Source: Rhizomys pruinosus (taxonomy: Eukaryota > Chordata > Mammalia > Rodentia > Spalacidae). From it: a DNA stretch of 64,000 bases. Positions 51,991 through 64,000 of this stretch are shown piece after piece. Both the position numbers and the translations under genes were made by a program. Below the pieces are notes generated by a model. The model made no database searches. It saw only the letters and a program-made list of their open reading frames with translations, and was not told the DNA's origin. The stretch covers positions 1,919,962-1,983,961 of the forward strand of contig VZQC01002915.1 of NCBI GenBank assembly GCA_009823505.1. Reading direction: 5' to 3'. Every line of letters begins with the position of its first letter. Within the stretch, counting starts at the first letter, position 1.

Positions 51991-54099
51991 TTTCCTTTGT
52001 TTGTTCGAGAGACAGGGCATCTGAGCCATAGGTGTCAGGCCAAGGACAATGTCATCCTATATTGAGAGGAGACAAAAGCAACAGAGTTCAGGATTGATGG
52101 TGAAGAAGAAAGAGAATGACTACGTGGATTCTGAAAGGCCAGCGACCATAACACCGCCTAGAGTCGTATTCGGGCATCCTCAGCCTGCTCCTGGGTGTTA
52201 GCGTTGCTCTAGAGACACTTGCCTGCATAGCCAGGCTTGGGACTAGAGCTGTGGTATTAACCTGCTGAAATCAGCGATGGGAGGCTCAGATGCTTATGCT
52301 GGTGCAAGGCTTCCAAGAGCCAGGAGAGGAGGTGTTTCTAAATTAGAATAAGAGTGCAAAACTGAGGTCACACCTCAGAGGAAGGGGTCAAGCAAAAGAG
52401 CCACTTGAGGCTGCATGCAGGGTGGCTCAGGGGGTTGCCAGGGAGCTGCCACCTTTGCCTCTGTTTACAGAAAGCAGACAGGGGACCTGTGACCTGGAGG
52501 GCACTCATGACTCAGCCAAGGACCTCATGCTTCTGGGCTTTGGGACCTGGAACAAAGCCCCATTTAGCTTCTTGCAGAGAGGGGTTGGGGGAGGATGAAG
52601 AAACGAAGCTGTGGAGGGAGTGCCTGAGCTAGGGACAGGCGATTAAAGCCTTCTGAGCTGCGCATCCTGTTCTTGCTGAGAGAGGCCCCTTCCTTCATTA
52701 GCTGTTGAGCTGCAGTGTCTCCAGCACCTCCGAGTGGCCTGGAGGGGTGGGATGCACAGGCAGCCTCAGGTGGCACTGGAGCTGGTTAATAAAACACTCG
52801 GTGAGAGCTGTGCTTATTTCTACTCAGCAGCCATTTCAGACAACCAGGACTCCTCCAGTGCCTTCTCCTGAGTGTGCATCCTCCCCCCCCCCCCAGGACT
52901 CCAGTCACCTGCCAGTCTGCTCCTTCCTGCAGTACTCTGGCCAGAGCCTGAGGGCCTGGGGAGGGGCTTGAAGGTTGTAGCTATAATTCAATGACCAAAT
53001 ATGTCTGCAGGGCCTGTGAGAATTTGAAGATAATTTTGATTTACAGCTTCTAATCCTGAAGGATATTCAGGTTCATCTCTCTTGTACACCCATGCATATG
53101 TTATTTTCTAAGTAACTGAATTCAAAGGATAAGAGTCCTTCACTTCATACACTGCTGCAGTGGAGGGCTGGACTATGGAAGGCAGGCAAAACAGAAGACT
53201 CCCATGACCCTGATCTCTAATACAAGGACTTTGGTTGACTTTGTATGTGGCAAGCACTGTCACTTGAAAGGGGTAAAACAAAACTTGCCATAATACTATA
53301 GAGTATGGAATGTTCCAGAACCAGGGTAGTTTCTCTGGTTTCTGGGGATACAGTGGATTGCTGTCTAAACCTACCGCTGAATAAAGAAAAAGGAGAGACT
53401 CCCTGCAGATGGATCCTGAAGGTGGACGCGTGTTCTTTCAGCTCCTGAAGGAGGGTGTAAGAGGATGAGGAGCCGGGTCTCTCAAAGCAGCAACCATCCT
53501 ATGGGTCCCCACTTTCAGAGCTGGGTTGACACAGAACTGGGTCTTGGAAGATTCTTCTTGAGCTGCAGAGGATCTCAGAGTGTGAAGTGAGGCACCTGGC
53601 TAGCCATTCCCCCAATTCTCTAAATGGGGAACATGGATGCCCAGAAGGAACACGATAATGAGCTAGCCAGCCCAAGTGCAGACATGGTATCTTGAACCTG
53701 AGGCCTTTAGGAGGCCAGGAACACCCCGGAAACAGCATAAATGGCCATGCCTACCTTTCCTTAGAAGGTAGGACTGGGTCTCTCTACATACTAGCAGGGT
53801 GCTGGATGGGGGCACTCATCTCACAATGGTGAACATGTCTGAGGTACATCCACTGTCTGCCAGAGAGGGAAAGGAGGGTCCCCAGGCACCCCCACCTCTA
53901 GCTGATGGGAGCTCCACCTACAGAGTCCTCCAGCTTCGGGGACTCCACCTCTCTGCTCCCCTGAAGACTTGCAAGGCCCAGATGAGAAGATGTGTCTGTG
54001 GCCAGACCAGAGCCCTTTTGTTAAGCAAACACAGCATCCCTCCATTTAGCAGAAATAGCTCTGGAGCAAGGAGACAGAGGGAGTGTGTCCACAAAGCCA
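51991..54099. other. Single-copy non-coding DNA
   Basis: Over 2 kb without recognised repeats except a C12 run at 52883-52896. Frames of 70-115 codons at 52405, 52705 and 53799 have no domain signal. The lack of young SINEs is notable beside the SINE-rich 24-33 kb region. Confidence 0.4.
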
Positions 54100-54345
54100 T
54101 TTGCCGTTTAGGTGTCAGAAATAAATTTTACCACTGGAGTCTGTAGCATCTGATTAGTGAATTATTCAGTTGGGATATTGCGTTCCCTCTGACCTCATTA
54201 GTAACCCCGAGGTGAGAGGGGTGCATTAGAGTAACCACCAGGCTGTCACGGAGGAGCAGAGTGGAGGCATTAAAGTGGATTAAAGTGCTTTACCAAGAAC
54301 TACGGCACAACTCATAAAAACAGCGCATTGTTAAACGAGGGCTCA
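54100..54345. other. Candidate conserved non-coding element
   Basis: CATCTGATTAGTGAATTATTC, GACCTCATTAGTAACCCC, GTGCATTAGAGTAACC, GGCATTAAAGTGGATTAAAGTGC, AGCGCATTGTTAAACG and CAGCAAATAAACAGGC. It has a high density of ATTA cores plus SOX-like (CATTGTT) and forkhead-like (AATAAACA) sites in repeat-free DNA. Conservation is not tested. Confidence 0.4.
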
Positions 54346-56056
54346 GCAAATAAACAGGCAGACCACTGTGGTGGGGGAGGGGAGGACGTCAGCGCTCTGG
54401 GGAGGGAGCCAGCTGGGCCCAGCTTTGTGGCAAGGTGGGCAAGTCTTCCTGCCAGGCTCATGACTTCCAGAGGATGTGTGGAGTCTGGGCAGAGGTAGCT
54501 CCACCAATCCAGCTCCTTCATTGTATCTTAAGTCTCTTCCCAGATACTTTCTAACCCCTTGCCATTTTTGTCGCCTTGAAGTACTAGAGAGTTGACTGAT
54601 TCAGAGTCGAGATCTTTTTGAACATCTACTATGCTTTGGCTTCCAACTAAGAAATTCTTAGTAAGACTTTTTGGTTCTTCAAGTGAAAACTAGAGGCAGG
54701 TAAGGGGAGGGATGGTTGCTGTGACGCGTGGGGCCTCCCTCTGGAGCTACAGCTTTCCTAGCTACTCCCAGACAGGGAGACTCCTCCGCCTCACCGTAGC
54801 CTCTGGACCTGGAAATTGAGCCAAAGGACCAGGCGGACTACAGGTGAAAGTGGGCGTAGTGTGGGTCTGATCTCTTCGTGAGACATAGGGCTTTGTATAC
54901 TACAGACCTATTTTCTGATCAAACCAAGCTTAGTTGAGCTGACCTTTGAGTGTGGCACCCTACTTGAGTGAATGAGGGGCGTACAGAAAGCAAACACTGA
55001 AGAGATAGTTCCACTCCTGCTTATGTAAGTGAAGGGCTCTTCAAACCTCTCCTTTGTTTTCAGGGATTGGAGCCTGTTGCGCGATCTTAATGCAGAGGAA
55101 CTTCGTCTTTCTCCAGTAGGAATGGATGGGTGGTTAGATGGATTGGACAAACGGGATCGAATTCTGTAAGCTGATGTCTAAACCATTGTTTTTAAGACAG
55201 GAGAGCTCAGAAACTCTTCCCCATTCACCACAGAAGTGCCGGGCTGGCCCAGAGGTGTCAGGGTCTCCTCCTTATATAGGAGGACATGAATGGAGAAAGG
55301 TTGGGGAGATGGACAACTGCCATGTTCCAGGTCTGGATTTAGCTGCAAGTGACCAAGATGGGGCCAAGGGCACCTCCTCTTTCCTTTGTTTGGGGATGGG
55401 GCTCCTGGCTGCAGTTCAAGGCTGTCCCCCGAGACACAAGCCCCCAGTTAGTGACTGGCGTGTTTGCAATTGTTTGTTCAGCAGCAATCGCAAATGGACG
55501 CTAAAAGGCTTTGTGGTTCATTGATGGTCATGCGCCTCTCCAGCCCATTCTTCATCCACTTCTTAGGCCAGCCACAAACTCAATGCTGGCAGCTCCATTG
55601 CTGCCCTTGCTTGGTGCTGGGTCCTAAGTCCTGCCTGTTCACAGTCTTCCATCTCCCGTAATCTTGAGAATTGGAGCCCTTGCCTCAGACACTGTTTAGA
55701 GACTTTCCTCAGGATTGGAGGCCTTACTGCCTTTCCTCCTCTGTTCTTGAATCCGTTGTAAGATTCAAAGAAATAGTGTTTGCAAGACATGCACTAAGAG
55801 GCTAATCATACAGGGATAATGAGACACACACACACAAGTGGGGAGTATCATTGAGAGTTCTATTGTCATTTCACTTTGGACTTGTAGATTCCAAATTTGG
55901 GGTGCAGTTGCTGTTCCTCATTGCAAAGGTCAGACATGGAATGACTATGCAGTGTTATATACAAGGACCAACCCAATGCAATTTTGGATAAAGGAAGCTG
56001 AAAGGACATCTCTGTCTTGAGATACTCATCTGTGTATTTGGTACACGTGGATGAAT
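54346..56056. other. Single-copy non-coding DNA
   Basis: A 128-codon frame at 55138-55524 is the longest here. It has no recognisable domain and I do not accept it. A short (CA)n is at 55826-55836. Confidence 0.4.
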
Positions 56057-56455
56057 GTATTAGTTACTTTTCATGTAGCTGTGACAAAATACCTAACCAA
56101 AGCAACTTGAGGAAATCGAGGCTTATTTTTGCTTCTAGTATGAAAATACAGTCCATCGTGGAGGGAAGCTGTGACAGCAAGAGCAGGTCTAGCTGCAGCA
56201 CAGGAGCACCAGGTGGTAGTCACAGTGTGCTTGACGTCAAGAAGCAGAGACCGATGAAGGCTCATGCTCAGATGTCTTCCTCTATTTCCTTTTTTATTCA
56301 GTCCAGGTCCTCACTTCACTGTGGATGATGCTGCCCACATTCGGGGTAGTCTTCCCTCCTCAGTTAACTCTCTCTGGAAACACCTTTACAGACATGCTCA
56401 GAGATGTGTCTCCTAGGTGATTCCAAATCCAGTCAAGTTGACAAGGAGGATCAAC
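56057..56455 (-). mobile_element. Rodent LTR-like repeat, antisense
   Basis: TGTATTAGTTACTTTTCATG, AGCTGTGACAAAATACC, CAAAGCAACTTGAGGAAATCG, GATGCTGCCCACATTCGGGG, CCCTCCTCAGTTAACTCTCTC and AATCCAGTCAAGTTGACAAGG. It matches 46386-46735 in order and is more complete. TGTATTAG is the usual antisense LTR edge. Confidence 0.65.
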
Positions 56456-56790
56456 CATCGAAATAAACCTTGGACATCTTGCTCAGTGAAAGAAGCCAGA
56501 CACAAAGAGCCACATGTAACTCAATTCCATCTGTATGAAATACTCAGACTACACAAAGGCATAGAGATAGAATGTGTGTGTGAGGCCTGGGGCAGGGACA
56601 TGGGGGTGGCACTGAAGGGTGATGGCTAAGGAATGTGAAGTTTCTTTTTGGAGTGATAAAAATGTTCTAAATCGATTACTTATGGTGGCCCAACTCTGTG
56701 ATTAGACTAAAACCCACTGAACTATACAATTCAAATGGCCAGCTTGTATGATATGAGAGTTATAGCTCAGTAAAGTTGTCAAAAATAATC
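56456..56790 (+). mobile_element. Ancient L1M 3'-UTR fragment
   Basis: GAAAGAAGCCAGACACAAAG, TATGAAATACTCAGACTAC, GGGTGATGGCTAAGGAATG, TTTTTGGAGTGATAAAAATG, CACTGAACTATACAATTC and ATAGCTCAGTAAAGTTGTC follow the old L1M 3' UTR from start to polyadenylation end. Confidence 0.85.
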
Positions 56791-57229
56791 TACACATATT
56801 TTCCCCTGCCAGTTGGTAGTTTTTCCTTTTACCTTCTCCTACTGCAATGGGTGCCTTTCGAAGGACTCCTGGTGCTCCTTGCTCTAGGAAAGAGATGTTG
56901 GGAAATATGGAGACTGCCTGTACATAGGTTTTTGCACTTGAAAAGCCTGAACCAGGCAACATTAGATGGATTGTGGAGGAAGTAAAAGAAAAAGAGGAAA
57001 GAAAAGATGCTTGGGCACAAAAATCCAGTGTCACAGGGAAGCAAGAATTGGAGAGATGGACTCTGCATGAAAAGCAATCCCTGGGTAAGAAGAGAACTGT
57101 GATGCAGACAGGTTCTTGGTCAGTGTGGTCTCATGCCTGGTCGGACCCCAGACAGGTATGTCTGGAGGTCAGTCTGTGTGGGTAGACAATCATTTCACCT
57201 GTCATTGGTGCATCACAATCTATTCCAAG
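56791..57229. other. Single-copy non-coding DNA
   Basis: Nothing recognised. Overlapping frames of 67-110 codons are not credible genes. Confidence 0.4.
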
Positions 57230-57640
57230 TTCTATAAAACAGTAAATTTGTTGCTTGTGGACTTGGTGGGTCAGGAACGGGAGAAGACATATCAGGATCG
57301 GTTTGTTTCTACTGTATAATGTCTGGCAGAAATCAGAGACTGGGGTGGTCAGTTGGCCAGTTTATTGTTCCTGTGGGCTGTCAACTGAGATCTCAGCTGG
57401 AATACCTGATGTGTCTTCCTTATGTGACTGATTGGGCATCCTCATAGCATGTGACTTGGGCTCCAGGAACAATATCCCAAATGGCAGCCAGATCTCTAGA
57501 TCCTTTGAGAGCCACATAGTATCATTTCTATCATAGGCACAAGACTTCTCCTCTTGATGGGAGGAATTTAGAAGCTTATGATGAAGAATGTGTGGGATAA
57601 AAGAAATGGCTGTGGCCCTTTTCAGAAAATACAGAACACT
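57230..57640. mobile_element. Ancient placental repeat, family unresolved
   Basis: GGCTGTCAACTGAGATCTCAGC, GGGCATCCTCATAGCATGTG, GGCTCCAGGAACAATATCCC, GAGCCACATAGTATCATTTC and TCCTCTTGATGGGAGGAATTT recall a mammal-wide repeat that I cannot name safely. Confidence 0.45.
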
Positions 57641-58291
57641 AGTGGGAGGACAGGTAGCCTTGTGTTAAGCACTATGCAGAAATAGTTAGCCATCATACTG
57701 AAGCAGGCTGTACAGAGTAACAGCAAGTGCTTCGGTGGCAATCCAAGTGCACAGATGGCTGACAGTGTCCTTCACAATGCCTCTGTCTGCAGCATGTCTT
57801 GACCTAGCTTAAGACCCAAGATCTTATGGAGAATGGGAGACAGGAAAGGCCCCAAGAAAGACTAAGGTTATCTTTCTGCCAACCAGGCAGAAGGGATCTC
57901 AAGATTGGAAATTATGCAGAGCTTTAATGTTTGCAAGCATCTCGTATGGTTGGACTTATGTAGCACTGGCTTTGTGTTTATTTGTCCTGCATTTATTCAT
58001 CTCTGCAACAAGGTAACCTAGGGGACAAGAGATGAACGCTCACACATGGGGACAGGATGAAGGACCGTCAGTTTCTTCATCTGTCATGGTAACATGGGGT
58101 ACATGCTCTATGCCTCTAACACACTAAAATCCAATGCACACCAATCATCAACTTATTCTTGAGGCCAAGTGCCTAAAGCCTGGGTACCAAGCCGGGAAAC
58201 AGACCCACTTGAATCCCAAAGGGTTTTCCATTCCTCAGAGCCTTAGACAGTCACTAATCATTTCCCCATTTCGTGAAGAAAACCTGTGTTC
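57641..58291. other. Single-copy non-coding DNA
   Basis: Nothing recognised. Confidence 0.4.
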
Positions 58292-58492
58292 AAGCCAGTG
58301 TTCTCAATGATGGGTCATTTGTAAACAATGGGCAGAGTCTGGTGATATTTTTCATGGTCACAACAGGGAGAGGGGGTGCCACTGGCATGTAGATAGAGTC
58401 AAGGGGCGCCGTTAAAGATCCTGCAATGTACAGCACAACCAACTTACAGAGAACCATCCTGCCCCAAATGCCAATAGTGTTAATGTGGACAT
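58292..58492 (-). mobile_element. MER5A (hAT-Charlie MITE), antisense
   Basis: On the minus strand: TTGGCATTTGGGGCAGGATG, CATTGCAGGATCTTTAACGG, CATGCCAGTGGCACCCCC, TGTTGTGACCATGAAAAATATC and CATTGAGAACACTGG, a complete MER5A in order. Confidence 0.8.
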
Positions 58493-59210
58493 GCCCCTGG
58501 CCAGGTGTTCCCAATGAGGAACAGATCTATAATGGCAATTTTGGAAATGTGTCCACTTTCACCTTCTCCATCAGAATGTTGTCCTCTCCACCCGAAGGCA
58601 GTGACAGCATTTCACTGTGTTCTGGAGGGAAGTCCAGCCAGGCGAAGGAGTAGGTGGGTGATATCTTCTTTGCTTTTTTGCAATCTTGCATGCACTAAAT
58701 ATAATTTTTTATTTTTAAGACACCATAAAATCTGTGTTTTATAGACCAAAAAAATGATCCAGTATAAAAGTGAGCTTTATATATTGGACAGATACAGTTT
58801 CTTGACAGGCGAAATGATGGTAGGACTCACGTCCAGTTTACTTACCTTGGGGATAGAGGTAATGACTTTGAAGAAACTGAAAACATTTCTAAAATGAGCT
58901 GTTGATTCTGTCTCAAAGCAGAGTCGTCAGAAGAGGTTAAAGATGAAGAGTGGGCAGAGGCTGCAGACAAGGAAACAGCACAGTCAGAGATAGCCGAGGC
59001 TATCCCGGGACTATGTTCAAAGGGGAGCTGAGAGGAGACTGGGCCCCGTTACAACCGGAAGCCAAGCCAAGGAGCGAGAGGTGGATGAGAAGGAGCCTTG
59101 TGAAGTGCAATTTAGACCTGCAGCTTGGAACAGGCTTGGCTTCCCTGGGGATCCTGGGCTCTGTGAAGAAAGAACAGCAGAGAAAGATGAAGTCTTGGGA
59201 AGGCAGAGAG
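58493..59210. other. Single-copy non-coding DNA
   Basis: AT-rich around 58690-58760. Nothing recognised. Confidence 0.4.
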
Positions 59211-59233
59211 AGGGAGAGAGAGAGAGAGAGAGA
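59211..59233. repeat. (GA)n microsatellite
   Basis: GAGAGGGAGAGAGAGAGAGA, short run within purine-rich DNA. Confidence 0.9.
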
Positions 59234-60954
59234 ACAGATGGGGAGGAAGAAAGGAGGAAGAATGGATAAGTGGTGACTCGGGGGTCCAGCTTGCTTTGCT
59301 CCAGACCTCTGTAATCTAGCCAAGTAGCTTTGTGCCCCAGACTGCCTGGCACATGTCCCTTAAAGGCCTTGAAAGGATGCATAGGCTAACAGTAGAGTCA
59401 TGAGGTCAAGACCTACTGGAACATTCAGAAGACAGTTTCTGGCTCCTGAAATCTGAGCACCTTTAGGTGGACTGTACATCCACAGCTCCAGTACAATCCT
59501 GTGTTCAAGGTTCGAGCCATTTTCCCGTAATAGAGACACACAAAACCAAACCCCAGACGCTTAGGCCTCACCTCCTTTGTAATGTGGTTGGCAGAAGCTT
59601 CTGTCTGTCCCTGGGAGAAGACTGGCAGAGGGAAGGAAGTGTTTGGGGCAGGAGGGAGCGGTGGGGAGGGAAGGTGGCTCTCGATCCTGCCTGGCACTTG
59701 CTATTTCGGACCCACCAGAAGTCTGTTCCTCTTGGATCTCCGCTCCGATGAGAGTGACAAGACTCCTCACAGCGATCTCTCTACTTAACCCCTTTACTGG
59801 GCCATCTGTTCACTACTCTGATGTATGCTTCTCCTCGGAGGAGCCATCAAATTATTCAGGCTCCTTCCCTGGCACAGACGCTGTTCTCCTCTCAGCTGCC
59901 CTCACCCCACACAACCAAAGCCCAACCGCTTGCCCACATCCTGAGTGACATGGATACTTGGGGACCTGTGGGCGAGTAGATCATGGTTGAGCAAAAAATA
60001 CTGGAGGTTTGGTTCTCCACTCATCCTCGCTGTGGATTCCAATTTATGCCTCCACTCTAACGCCTCCCCCAGGCTGGCTTGCACAAATACTTGCCTCTGG
60101 GGTCTGTTCTCCCTCACAGTCAGTGAGGACCTGTGGCTGCCACTGCTACCTCACACCACAATCTGGCCAATATAGTAGCCACCAGCCATAGGCACCTACT
60201 GAGTTCTTGAAACTTCATTTGTGCTACGGAGCCCTGCATTTTAAATTTAACTTGAATTTTATTACAGTGGACTTAAAACAGCAACAACAGCAGCCAATGA
60301 GACACCTGGGAATAAGCTAGAAAGACAGGAGAAACTCTTCTGAGTAGTTTACAAGTACTGTGAAAGCTGAGAAGTACTGATCCAGGACCTGGTCCTGGGA
60401 GAGCTGCAGCCCCTCCTTAGATGCCAGTCACCTCTATCACCTAGACCTACCACCTACAGTACCCTCTGACCCCTGCTACAGTACCAAAGTTCTTCATGGC
60501 CCTGTACCCTCTTAGGTGTGTGTCCTGGCTGTGCTATTTGCATCTCAAGCAGGGAACCTGCTAGGTGCTTGGCTGGTTTTTCTCACCCCCCCCCCCCAGT
60601 GCAGGCATCAGGCTGTGGGAAGTTCTGAATAATGAATGCAGCCAAGAGGGGTGCTGGCTTTTTCCATTCACTCGCTTCCCCAGTGGGTGAGGCACACAGT
60701 CATCACCCACCCCAAGAGCAACCTTCCCTGGGTGAGAACAGGCCCCTCCCCTGCCTTTCTTCCCTCGCCCACGGGAGGGGAGGGAGGCTGAGAGCTGGCT
60801 GAGGGTGGGGTGATGGTGCAGAACCATGCCTTGGGATTCCAAGCAAGGAGCTGCGGAGCACTTGCTCTCTTGGCTAGAGTGGCTAACAAGGTCTTCTTTC
60901 TTTTCTTGATTTCTAGCCAATATTTATTGAGTTCATCTCCAGGTACTGGGTTAA
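59234..60954. other. Single-copy non-coding DNA
   Basis: 1.7 kb with no recognised repeat apart from a C13 run at 60586-60598. Frames of 60-119 codons on both strands are not convincing. Confidence 0.4.
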
Positions 60955-61110
60955 GGGGCCTGTGTACTTATTCTTGGCCAACCCTAGGAGGTGGTGGTAG
61001 CCATACATTTTGGAGGAGAAACTCAAGGCACAGAAAAGCTAAGTCACTTCCCCCGCAGCCAGCAGCCAATCTGCTTGATCCCAAAGCCTGAGCTTTTACC
61101 CAGAAGCCCC
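60955..61110 (-). mobile_element. MIR fragment, antisense
   Basis: CATTTTGGAGGAGAAACTCAAGG, CAGAAAAGCTAAGTCACTTCC and CCAAAGCCTGAGCTTTTACCC match the complement of MIR. Confidence 0.65.
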
Positions 61111-63084
61111 ATATTCTCTGTCCTGGGTAGCAGGCCAGATGTGAACCCCTCTTGGGAACCTTGGAAGAGGTAAAGGGCTGTGGACCTGTCGAGCTTCTGC
61201 TAGTGCCCAGGAAAGTGTCATTCAGTAGATGCTCCTGAGCCAGAGACTCAGAACTGAAGGATGCTTAATTGAAGTTTAGTCTGACATATGGAAACCTGAT
61301 GTGAGAGTCATTTATATCACCTCATGTTGAAACTCTCATATTTGTTTCTTCTGTGTCTCTTTCTAACCAATTGTCATCTCCCAACTAGAAAGAGACAGAA
61401 TCAAGCTCGGCACTAAGAAGGGGTTTCCTTGCTGGTTTCCGGCTGTGGTTGTAGGCATAGCTGGAGGCAGGTGCAGGCTCTTTGAGACCTGAGGATGGCA
61501 GGGGCAGCCCAGAAACACCTGGGTACAGAGTTGGGGTCTGATCAAGAATGAAGGCAGTCTCAACCCTTGGCCCGTTGTGGCTGCATGTGACCGCTTTCTT
61601 ATGATCGTGAATACTTTTCCAGCAAGACTCCAGCATCCTCAGTCTTCTCTGTGACTGGTTCTGACCTTAATTCATTTGTTTTTCGTAATCCCTGTCTGCT
61701 CCCTCCCCAGTCCCTGTCCTCTGTCCTCTCCACCTGTTTCACAGGGCTGTCTTCTTCACATCCCTGGACACAGGCTCTGTCCTTGTTGTTTGTGTAGCTT
61801 CTTATTCCTCTTTGGGCATTCTTGCCACTTTAGAAGTTTGCCTTCTGTCCATGGGTGGAGAAATGAAGATCTAGAGACTGGTTAGAAGGAGGCAGCCAGG
61901 CCTGATAAGGGGCCTTCTGGAGCCCTAGGGAAGAGGTGGCTTTTTGGCCTCTGCTTTTCCTTTTGTGGCCAGTAGGTGGTGCTAGATGCCAGTCGAGTTC
62001 CATCTGGGGCCTTGGAAGAACTGACTGCAGTCCTGGCTTGCAGGAAACATTCTGCATGACAAGAAGCTCTAGTGGTACGGTCTTGGTGGCTGATTCAGGG
62101 CACTGAGGAAGGGGGCTTTGTTACAAGTACTATTATTTCTTGTCACCAACCCTTATAGCCATTAGAAACTGGTTTCAATTTAGGGACTAGAAACCATGTG
62201 GAAATCGCAACAACAGGGTTATAGACATTTGCCTTTATCTTTGCAAAAACACCAAGTAGGGGCAAAGACCTTCCCATGAATGCCTGGCACAAACTTTACC
62301 TCATCCCCCCAGTGGGCTTTTAGGAAGGAGAGAAATACGTTGTCTCCAGGTCTCCTCCCCTCATCAGTAGACCGAGTGAGCTCTTGGGGGCTACTTTGCA
62401 ATCACTTCTGAATTCTCAGTGCCTACCCAAGGTCTGGCATACAGCACATGCTCACCGAATGAGTGAACGATGAAGCACATGGGTCTGTGGATAGATGAGT
62501 TCCATATTTCTTCCTGTCTGCAGATACTGCACAACCCTCACCCTCTAGATAATTAGGAATGCAGTCCCTCGGCCTAGGGGTTTTAGGAAGGAAGGACCTT
62601 GGAGGCCACACCTCATTCTGACCGTCACTCATATCTCTAGAAGGAGCTTCTTTTCCTTAGCTCTAAGCCAAGAACTCCCCTCCTGTCTACAAATAAACCT
62701 CCCCAGATCACAAAGAGGTGAGCCACGGGGTGCCTGGCTGTGGAGCTCTGAGATGTTGGCTTAGCTCTCCAAGTGTACAGAATTTGGGAAAAGAGCTGGA
62801 TGTTTGGGGTTAGCCAATGAGAAAATGTAAAGAAAGCTCTGTCAGGCAGGCCTTGGGTTTGTGGGCTCTGTGCACATAGCTAGTGTAGACAGAGGGAATG
62901 ACATCTAGTCAGAGACATGAACAAGCATTGGAGTGACTGCACTGGTTATGGTTCTTCTGCTGAGACTCAAACTCTGCAGTGTGTAATTTACTGAGGATGT
63001 GGACAAAGTAGGGCAATCAGAGCTGCACCGGACAGAAGTGGGAAACAGGCAGGTAATGTGTGATCCTTAAACGTCTGGAGTCCA

Positions 63085-63090
<6 letters not shown>
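61111..63090. other. Single-copy non-coding DNA
   Basis: A MIR/L2-like scrap at 62420-62475 (GGTCTGGCATACAGCACATGC then GAATGAGTGAACGATG). The remaining ~1.9 kb shows no recognised repeat and no credible exon. Confidence 0.4.

Positions 63091-63134
<44 letters not shown>
63091..63134. repeat. (TG)22 microsatellite
   Basis: Pure TG run between CAACAGAG and AATCAGCG. Confidence 0.95.
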
Positions 63135-63137
<3 letters not shown>

Positions 63138-64000
63138 CAGCGAGGCATGGAGCAGCAAGGATAAAAGCTAAGTTTTGTCAAAAAGCCAACTAGGGAAGGA
63201 GGTGCGGTTTCAGAGTCACCCATGTAAAGACCCCAGGGCTTCACCATGAGAATGAATAAATGAGCAGTGGGAGAATGCTCAGAGTGAGTCCCAAGCTCTG
63301 GGCTGCTCTGCTCAACCATTCTCGGAAGGTTCCACTCAGTTTGAGGGAACTCGTCTGGGATTTTAATAACAGCTCATATTGAAACCTTTACCCCTGCTCC
63401 TTCTCCCTCGGCCTCTTTTCAATCTTTATTGCCAGCTCCCAGCACCAGATCTGTCTTTTCAATGACATGATGTGCTGAAACAAACACCAAGGGGAACAAA
63501 CAGGACAAGGAGGAGATTCACAACCAGCTCACACAAACAAGATGCCTTGGAAAGAGCTGAGCTCATTATCCAGGAGAAAACAAGGCCCAGAATGATTCTA
63601 CTTGTGTTCAGATGATCCCAGAGCAGACACAGTGCGTTTGGAAGAGGTGAGTTCTCCGGAGGTGTCTGCAAGTCCAGAATGGGGATGGAGGCTGAGTTTG
63701 AAGTTCCTACATTTCCCTCTGGGCCTCAGAGACCAAGAGCAAGGGTCTCTCCCTCTGTCTGCACCCTGGGGCTTCTTCGGGGCCACTTAGCTGTAATTTC
63801 AAGCAGCTGTAGAGGTCAGCGGCCTTCTAGCCCTTCCTCTCCTGCTGGCCGTATGCTGCTGAACCTAAGCTCTTTGCTGAACTCCAACTGCTAATTGAGC
63901 TGAGTTCCCAAGGGCTTTTGGGTGAGGACAAGGGTGAGCAGCAGAGCTCCTGTGCTCATGGCTCCCAGAAGACTTCAGCTATTTCCCCCGACTCCTTTCC
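63135..64000. other. Single-copy non-coding DNA
   Basis: 63440-63610 is A-rich, repeat-free sequence with GAAACAAACACC and CTCATTATCCAGG and may be a conserved element. Nothing else recognised to the window end. Confidence 0.3.

Noticed and set aside
55138..55524. 128-codon plus-strand frame
   Set aside because: No domain, and composition typical of chance open frames in GC-moderate DNA.
1..64000. A novel multi-gene system such as a defence island or biosynthetic cluster
   Set aside because: No clustered coding frames exist. Everything recognisable is rodent repeat, pseudogene or single-copy non-coding DNA.

Overview
This window looks like non-coding nuclear DNA from a muroid rodent. The evidence is a dense set of rodent SINEs (B1, B2, B3, B4/RSINE, ID-like), rodent MaLR-type LTRs, placental-wide relics (MIR, L2, L1M 3' ends, MER5A, MER2/Tigger) and many (TG)n, (TC)n and (TTCC)n microsatellites. 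The youngest B2 copies carry a body sequence unlike the mouse or rat consensus as I remember it. I therefore place it in another muroid lineage (gerbil, vole, hamster or similar), but cannot name the species.

I find no intact protein-coding gene, no convincing exon and no RNA gene. The open reading frames present are short and fall in repeats or low-complexity sequence. The one recognisable protein-derived sequence is a broken Rpl10 (ribosomal protein uL16) pseudogene near 50.9-51.2 kb. The window is best read as intergenic or deep intronic sequence.

Layout. 0-6 kb: single-copy DNA with B3, B4 and B2 insertions and TG tracts. 6.5-8.5 kb: two inverted MaLR LTRs around a MIR, then a 29-bp minisatellite of about 26 units. 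8.6-16.7 kb: DNA-transposon relics (hAT, MER5A, Tigger), L2, L1M and SINEs. 16.7-24.6 kb: a MER2 element, an unidentified ~0.8 kb retrocopy with a poly(A) signal and 16-bp target-site duplications (19.4-20.2 kb), and LTRs invaded by B2. 24.6-33.7 kb: a SINE cluster. 33.7-39.9 kb: a 1.8 kb segment present twice in direct orientation; the second copy ends in a 33-base A tract. 40-64 kb: further ancient repeats, small tandem duplications, a long degenerate tetranucleotide tract, the Rpl10 pseudogene, and long single-copy stretches, some with AT-rich homeodomain-like clusters that could be conserved non-coding elements.

There are no genes here to work together. The main points of interest are the retrocopy, the duplicated 1.8 kb segment (retroposition or assembly artefact), a B2 subfamily with an internal 17-bp duplication, a B2-B1 chimeric insertion, and the minisatellite. 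Repeat family names were assigned from remembered consensus features without a search, so subfamily labels are provisional.
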